Shown: positions 22,331 to 26,155 of the stretch, in pieces
Layout of the letters: every line of letters starts with the position of its first letter
Numbering within the stretch: the stretch's first letter is position 1
Assembly (NCBI GenBank): GCA_947176485.1
Contig: CAMWQS010000006.1
Coordinates: 1-26,155, forward strand
Source of the DNA: an uncultured Clostridia bacterium
GTDB taxonomy: Bacteria; Bacillota; Clostridia; Christensenellales; Borkfalkiaceae
Reading direction: 5' to 3'
Length of the DNA stretch: 26,155 nucleotides
Program-made: the position numbers and the translations under genes
The notes under the pieces: generated by a model
The model's database searches: none
The model's input: the letters and a program-made list of their open reading frames with translations, nothing else
Told to the model about the DNA's origin: nothing

Positions 22331-24145
22331 TTAGCCGTCATTTAAAGTAAATTTGATATATTCGTACATCATTACGTCGGCAATAGGATGGAAGTTTATT
22401 TTTTTACGGGCAAAAAAGCCGTGAACGCTTTTATAGTAATCTTTGCATTGACCGATTATCGATATACTGTAATGCGTAGATTTTCGTTTAAAAAACTTTA
22501 TTGCGGCGAACACGATACTTTTTATAAGCACAACCGACGATAGCGTTGTAAAAATTATGCTTATTATGCTCGATAAACTTTTTATGGTGAATTCGGAATT
22601 TTGCAATTCGCCAAACCCTATCGCAAAGATGGCAAGTGCAAAAATCGAAGTAACGAGGTCTTTGCTTTTTAATATCCATGCCAAAGCGGTTTTTACTGCG
22701 TTGAGGATTCGCGAAAAAGTGTTTTTATACTGTTTTATTTTTACGCCTATTAATCTGCTGTTTTCGAATTTTTCGGTTGCCTTTTTCTGTGACGTAATTA
22801 TCTGCTTCAAATTGTATTCGGTGATACATTCGCCGAGAATGTTGAAGTGAAATCTTCTACGGGCAGCGGTTTGGTTGTCGTCGGTATGGGCAATTGCTAA
22901 AAACGATACTCCGCGCAATAACCAATGGCTTGCGGGACAAAAAATATTCAATTCCGCTTCGGTTTCTCTTTCAAGCTCGCTCATGAAGTCTATTCTTGCG
23001 TCGTAATCGGTGCAAATCGTCGGCATGTCTTCATAAACGGATTGTTTGTAGAATTTAACTTTGCTGTCGCGTATTTCGCTTTGACCGTTTATGGAACAGT
23101 AATATTCGCTAAAATCAATCGTTTTTTTGCCGCGTTTCGCAAACAGCACGTAGCCGTCGGACGTGATTATATTGCCTGAAACGGCTAAGTTGTGCGCCGA
23201 ATAAGATTGCGCCAAAAATTCGTTAACTCGTTTAACGGTATCGCCGTTTGTCCCTGACAAATCCACTAAATACTTACTTATAAGGCTGTCTTCATGCTCG
23301 TCAATCTCTTCAAGAAGCGGTAAATAATTTTTAAGCAGTCGGTGGTTTTTTATGTAAGAACCGTCAAAAGCGTCCATAGTCGCAAAAGTGGTGCGCCCGA
23401 ATACGATTGCAACACTCATTACGTCGCTATTGGAATAGTCCGTGTTTTGGCTTTCAAATCTTTTAACCCGCGGAAGTACTCCCGAGTAGTAAACTTTGCC
23501 TTGTACCAAAGAAATACCGCTACCCGATAAGCTGTCGCTTAAAGACTGTGTTGACGAATTTGTTTTAAGAATCAAATCCCCGTCCGAATTAACCGAAAAA
23601 TTCTTATCCAAAATTTTTATAAAATCTTCGCTCGGTTGCCCCAACAGGCGGACGCTTTGCTCTTTCTCGTTTATATCGTAATCTAAATTTTTTACGGCTG
23701 TGTCTGCGGCAACTTTACAGAAGAGTTCAAAGCATTCTTTTTGCTTACAGTTTAAATAACGTCCGAACATGGTTGACATTTTTACCAACGTTTTCGCAAA
23801 TAATGCTCGGGCATATTTTTTCATAGTTGCCGGCAGGGTGAAAAATCCGGAGTTATCGTCAATAAACTTTTCAAAAGAAGCCGAATCGTTAAACGCGCCG
23901 TTTTTCAGGGCGATACACACCTCGTCGGCGCCGAAGTTGGGGGTAAGCCCGTAATAATAGTTGCCCCCGTCAAAAGGAATAGCATTCCCCGAACCGTCTA
24001 TAACGCTTTCTTCGGCGTTGTCGTATATTCCGATAACGGAAAGCTTTTTATCTTTTTGCACTTCTATAAACGGATGAATTAAATTTACACTGTCTTGTTT
24101 TGCGTTCCGCTTTATCTCTTTGCCTATTTCGACAAACTGCTCCAT
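22331..24145 (-). CDS. Unknown protein with possible degenerate Nudix domain and two C-terminal membrane helices
   Basis: I start it at the ATG at 24145 (604 residues); AAAGGTG lies six bases upstream, while the GTG at 24154 sits in that site. Residues 1-315 match no family I know. Residues about 322-440 look like a diverged Nudix fold: SGNIITSDGYVLFAKRG resembles the first strand pair, YYCSINGQSE the Gly-rich turn, and SELERETEAEL (about 389-399) the REx2EE helix. The Nudix box is not canonical (Ile where the first Glu should be), so hydrolase activity is doubtful. Two hydrophobic stretches (about 494-511 and 525-552) then a basic tail place it in the membrane. It lies alone between the pectin methylesterase and a convergent gene. 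Codon use is more AT-rich than the pectin genes. Confidence 0.75.
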   Translation of the reverse strand: MEQFVEIGKEIKRNAKQDSVNLIHPFIEVQKDKKLSVIGIYDNAEESVIDGSGNAIPFDGGNYYYGLTPNFGADEVCIALKNGAFNDSASFEKFIDDNSGFFTLPATMKKYARALFAKTLVKMSTMFGRYLNCKQKECFELFCKVAADTAVKNLDYDINEKEQSVRLLGQPSEDFIKILDKNFSVNSDGDLILKTNSSTQSLSDSLSGSGISLVQGKVYYSGVLPRVKRFESQNTDYSNSDVMSVAIVFGRTTFATMDAFDGSYIKNHRLLKNYLPLLEEIDEHEDSLISKYLVDLSGTNGDTVKRVNEFLAQSYSAHNLAVSGNIITSDGYVLFAKRGKKTIDFSEYYCSINGQSEIRDSKVKFYKQSVYEDMPTICTDYDARIDFMSELERETEAELNIFCPASHWLLRGVSFLAIAHTDDNQTAARRRFHFNILGECITEYNLKQIITSQKKATEKFENSRLIGVKIKQYKNTFSRILNAVKTALAWILKSKDLVTSIFALAIFAIGFGELQNSEFTIKSLSSIISIIFTTLSSVVLIKSIVFAAIKFFKRKSTHYSISIIGQCKDYYKSVHGFFARKKINFHPIADVMMYEYIKFTLNDG

Positions 24146-24166
24146 ATCAAACACCTTTTACCATTA

Positions 24167-24195
24167 CGGGGGCGCGTGTGCGCTCCCGCTTTTTT
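24167..24195 (+). terminator. Terminator-like hairpin, facing plus, in a minus-strand gap
   Basis: CGGGGGCGC and GCGCTCCCG pair (nine bases, one G.U) around GTGT and are followed by GC and a run of T on the plus strand. Both neighbouring genes read on the minus strand, where the hairpin has no T tract after it. It could still slow minus-strand polymerase coming from the methylesterase gene. Confidence 0.5.
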
Positions 24196-24215
24196 CGTTA
24201 CAACATTCTACAAAA

Positions 24216-25154
24216 TTATTTAATATATTCTTTAATTTTTATTTCGAAGCGCGCTATAATTTGTTTTACCTCGTAATCGCTCAGTTGCTTGCTCCATTTT
24301 ACCGGCGCGGGGGTGAAGTTGCAGTAGAGGCTATAGTACGCAAGCCTTGCCGTCTTGTCGCGTTCGGTATCGTTCCATTTGTCGAATAGCTCGGGGTTGA
24401 TATGCTCGTCAACGCGGCAGTTTATAAAGGTGCACTTGCCGAAGTCGCGCCAAGGGCGGGCAAGATAGTTCGTCGCTTTCTTCGCGCCTTCCGAAAGAAT
24501 TTCGCAGTCCAAGAATACGAAACCGTGTTCTTCCGCAAGAGGGTGGGCGGGTGCCGCAACGAAACCGATACCCCGACCGTCGTCGAAAGAAATGAGCTTG
24601 CAGTTTTTAAAGTACGCTTCCGCACAGCCGAAGATGAAGTCTACCGTGCCGTAAATGCGGCAGTCCTCGAAAATATGAAGGGAGTGCCCCTCGGCGTAAA
24701 GCTGCTTGTCGGGAATAAACCCTTGATAGCGCACGACCAAATCGTCGGGGAAGGGGTACATAAAGAGCGTGTCCTGCGTGGACTTTAAGTCGATATTTTT
24801 CGCGTAAAAGGTCTTGGCGTTTACCGAAAGCGCGACGCACTGCCCTTTCGTTGCGGGGTCTGTATTGGAATTTTCCACCGTTAGATTTTCAAGCCGTACC
24901 CTCTCGCCCGTAACGCAAAGGGTGTAGGTGCGGAAGGTAACGTATTCCTTGCCGTCGGCGTGTATTTTCCGGGCGTAATCGTCGTAGGTTATAACCGTTG
25001 TTTCACGGCCTTCGCCTATAATAGTAACGTCGCTTGCGGCAACTAATATTTTCTGCTTGTACACTCCCGAAGCCAGGCATATCGTGGTCGGTTCGGTAAC
25101 CGTATCCAAGATGTATTGCAAATCGTCTTTCGGCGTTAAACGAAGAATTTTCAC
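24216..25154 (-). CDS. Pectin methylesterase (CE8), cytoplasmic form
   Basis: The 312-residue protein is a CE8 pectinesterase. Catalytic and binding residues are in place: Q105 (GQCVALS), Q127-D128 (STQDTLF), D172 (GTVDFIFG), and R233 with W235 (ARPWRDFG). It would remove methyl esters from homogalacturonan, releasing methanol and giving the pectate that PL1 enzymes and Uxa enzymes need. There is no signal peptide: the protein starts directly with MKILRLTPKDDLQYIL, the first helix of the domain. It therefore probably acts on imported methylated oligomers. Translation starts at a GTG with AAGGAG seven bases upstream. Its own promoter lies 50-80 bases upstream, so it is outside the main operon but close to it. 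Confidence 0.93.
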   Translation of the reverse strand: MKILRLTPKDDLQYILDTVTEPTTICLASGVYKQKILVAASDVTIIGEGRETTVITYDDYARKIHADGKEYVTFRTYTLCVTGERVRLENLTVENSNTDPATKGQCVALSVNAKTFYAKNIDLKSTQDTLFMYPFPDDLVVRYQGFIPDKQLYAEGHSLHIFEDCRIYGTVDFIFGCAEAYFKNCKLISFDDGRGIGFVAAPAHPLAEEHGFVFLDCEILSEGAKKATNYLARPWRDFGKCTFINCRVDEHINPELFDKWNDTERDKTARLAYYSLYCNFTPAPVKWSKQLSDYEVKQIIARFEIKIKEYIK

Positions 25155-25205
25155 TCGGCTGCTCCTTAATTTTTTTTGCGGGTTAATTGCGCTTTTACGG
25201 TATCC

Positions 25206-25233
25206 ATTATATCACAAATTTTTCGTGAAACAA
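25206..25233 (-). promoter_or_regulatory. Promoter of the pectin methylesterase gene
   Basis: On the minus strand, TTGTTT (25233-25228) and an extended -10 TGATATAAT (25214-25206) are spaced 16 bases between hexamers. The spacer holds an imperfect palindrome (CACGAAAAATTTGTG) that could be a regulator site. The nine-base -10 element is the same as at the cupin and hexuronate promoters. Confidence 0.75.
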
Positions 25234-25244
25234 TAAAAAAAGTA

Positions 25245-25273
25245 TTGCAATTTAAAACCTTGCATGTTATAAT
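25245..25273 (+). promoter_or_regulatory. Consensus promoter of the six-helix membrane protein gene
   Basis: TTGCAA (25245-25250), 17 bases, then TATAAT (25268-25273). It points away from the methylesterase promoter; the two -35 boxes are only 11 bases apart. The predicted leader is about 58 bases, with a TTAGCTAA palindrome near the start of the transcript and no clear ribosome site. Confidence 0.8.
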
Positions 25274-25337
25274 TAGTTAGCTAAATGTGAAATTCTATAC
25301 TTTTTTACCGTTTCATATTGTTTCTTACTAAATTTTT

Positions 25338-26087
25338 ATGAAAAAATCAAACATTACCGGCGTCGTTTCGTATAATCAATATAAACTGGTCGATATACTG
25401 TTGTTTATGGTGATAATGGTGGCGTTGGAGGCGGTTAACGTCTTTGCCGTAAAGAAGTGGTTTGCGGAATCGGTAATGCTGTTTTCGATATCGCTGATGT
25501 TTACGGTATCGCTGATAGTGCTCGTTAGATGGAACTTTTTCGCGGCACTTTTCACCGTATCGCACGGCTTAATATACTGCGGGCTGATAAGTATTTACGA
25601 ACAGGTAACCTTCGATACTTATATAATTTACGCGGTAGGCAATTCGTTTTTACTTCTCACTTGGTTCCTGTTCAAGCTTATCCCCAAGGAAAAGCTGTTT
25701 TCCAAGTGGTATTTAACTTTAATTTACCCCGCGGTCGCTTTCGTCTTGGTTGCGCTGGGCAGAACGGTGGTTGCCGTTTGCTTCGGCTACGGCTTCGTCG
25801 ATTCGCTTGCGGGCTACGTAATGCCCGAAAGCCTGAATATAGCTTTTGCGGCGATTGCGCTTTTGATTTTGCGCCGCCTCGACGGAATGCTTGAGGACCA
25901 GAAAACCTATTTAAAACGCGTTGCCCGCGAGAAGGCTGAGGCAAAGACCCCCAAGGACGAAATCTGGGCAGGCTATACCGAGCTTGACGAGGAGGAGCTG
26001 AAAAAGCTTCACGATTATTCCCCGAAGCAAGAGGAAGAGGGCGACGGGATAGACCTGCGCGACGAATACCCGCCCGAAAGCAGATAA
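25338..26087 (+). CDS. Six-helix membrane protein with acidic cytoplasmic tail, unknown function
   Basis: The 249-residue protein has about six hydrophobic segments (near 17-37, 43-63, 66-86, 94-112, 123-149 and 163-180) and a 65-residue charged tail (DGMLEDQKTYLKRVAREK, then acidic stretches up to DEYPPESR). The size and helix count are reminiscent of ECF-transporter substrate subunits, but I see no defining motif, so I do not name it as one. The ATG has no Shine-Dalgarno sequence, though the promoter is near perfect. It is divergent from the methylesterase and shares its intergenic control region, which could mean co-regulation. A GGCGCAA/TTGCGCC hairpin follows the stop (26113-26140). Confidence 0.75.
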   Translation: MKKSNITGVVSYNQYKLVDILLFMVIMVALEAVNVFAVKKWFAESVMLFSISLMFTVSLIVLVRWNFFAALFTVSHGLIYCGLISIYEQVTFDTYIIYAVGNSFLLLTWFLFKLIPKEKLFSKWYLTLIYPAVAFVLVALGRTVVAVCFGYGFVDSLAGYVMPESLNIAFAAIALLILRRLDGMLEDQKTYLKRVAREKAEAKTPKDEIWAGYTELDEEELKKLHDYSPKQEEEGDGIDLRDEYPPESR

Positions 26088-26112
26088 AAACGATTAATTT
26101 AAGATAATTAAC

Positions 26113-26140
26113 GGCGCAAGCAAAACCACGCTTTTGCGCC
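26113..26140. other. Hairpin after the six-helix gene, possible terminator without T tract
   Basis: GGCGCAA (26113-26119) and TTGCGCC (26134-26140) pair around a 14-base loop, 25 bases after the stop codon. No T tract follows on the plus strand within the window, so its role as a terminator is uncertain. Confidence 0.4.
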
Positions 26141-26155
26141 CGCGCACCCAATTTG

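Noticed and set aside
25678..26151. 157-residue Arg/Pro-rich open frame on the minus strand
   Set aside because: Composition is what GC-rich codons of the plus-strand membrane protein give in reverse; no ribosome site or domain.

Overview
The window looks like a chromosomal segment of an uncultured or little-studied Gram-positive gut-type clostridium (Bacillota). The reasons are AGGAG-type ribosome sites, sigma-A style promoters, a lipoprotein pectate lyase, and an aldolase-like protein built like the clostridial KDPG aldolase with a VOC-type tail. This placement is inference from gene content. There is no rRNA, tRNA, transposase, integrase or CRISPR array.

Region 1 (1-2993, minus strand) is visibly AT-richer than the rest. 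It holds a three-gene unit behind a near-consensus promoter: a PD-(D/E)XK/RecB-like nuclease, an RNase J-like MBL/beta-CASP nuclease, and an HExxH metallopeptidase that runs off the window start. Two nuclease-like proteins plus a protease in one transcription unit resemble an accessory (possibly defence) cassette and are the best candidate here for an undescribed system. A small four-helix membrane protein (3009-3479) with its own terminator follows.

Region 2 (3581-9469, plus) is a six-gene unit: cupin, 4Fe-4S aldo/keto reductase, DUF1893 protein, GH43 glycosidase, MATE exporter with a Pro/Ala-rich tail, and NodB-type deacetylase. Gaps are short and two gene pairs overlap.

Region 3 (9478-11736, plus) is a single promoter-gene-terminator unit for a large PL1 pectate lyase lipoprotein.

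Region 4 (11746-20770, plus) is a nine-kilobase hexuronate operon behind an operator-like array of ATCCGTTTT sites: aldolase-like protein, kdgK, TIM-barrel isomerase-like protein, kduI, sugar-ABC ATPase, uxaB, uxaA, uxaC. Galacturonate released by the lyase and esterase would pass through UxaC, UxaB and UxaA to KDG, then through KdgK to KDPG. The gene in the KDPG aldolase slot has lost the catalytic core of that enzyme. KduI is present without KduD, and no permease or binding protein accompanies the ATPase.

Region 5 (20773-26155) starts with a nested palindrome, then a zinc-ribbon membrane protein (+), a convergent unknown two-helix membrane protein with a possible degenerate Nudix domain (-), a CE8 pectin methylesterase without signal peptide (-), and a divergent six-helix membrane protein (+). 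Extracellular lyase together with cytoplasmic esterase and GH43 suggests that cut pectin oligomers are imported before final breakdown. No intergenic stretch exceeds 300 bases.
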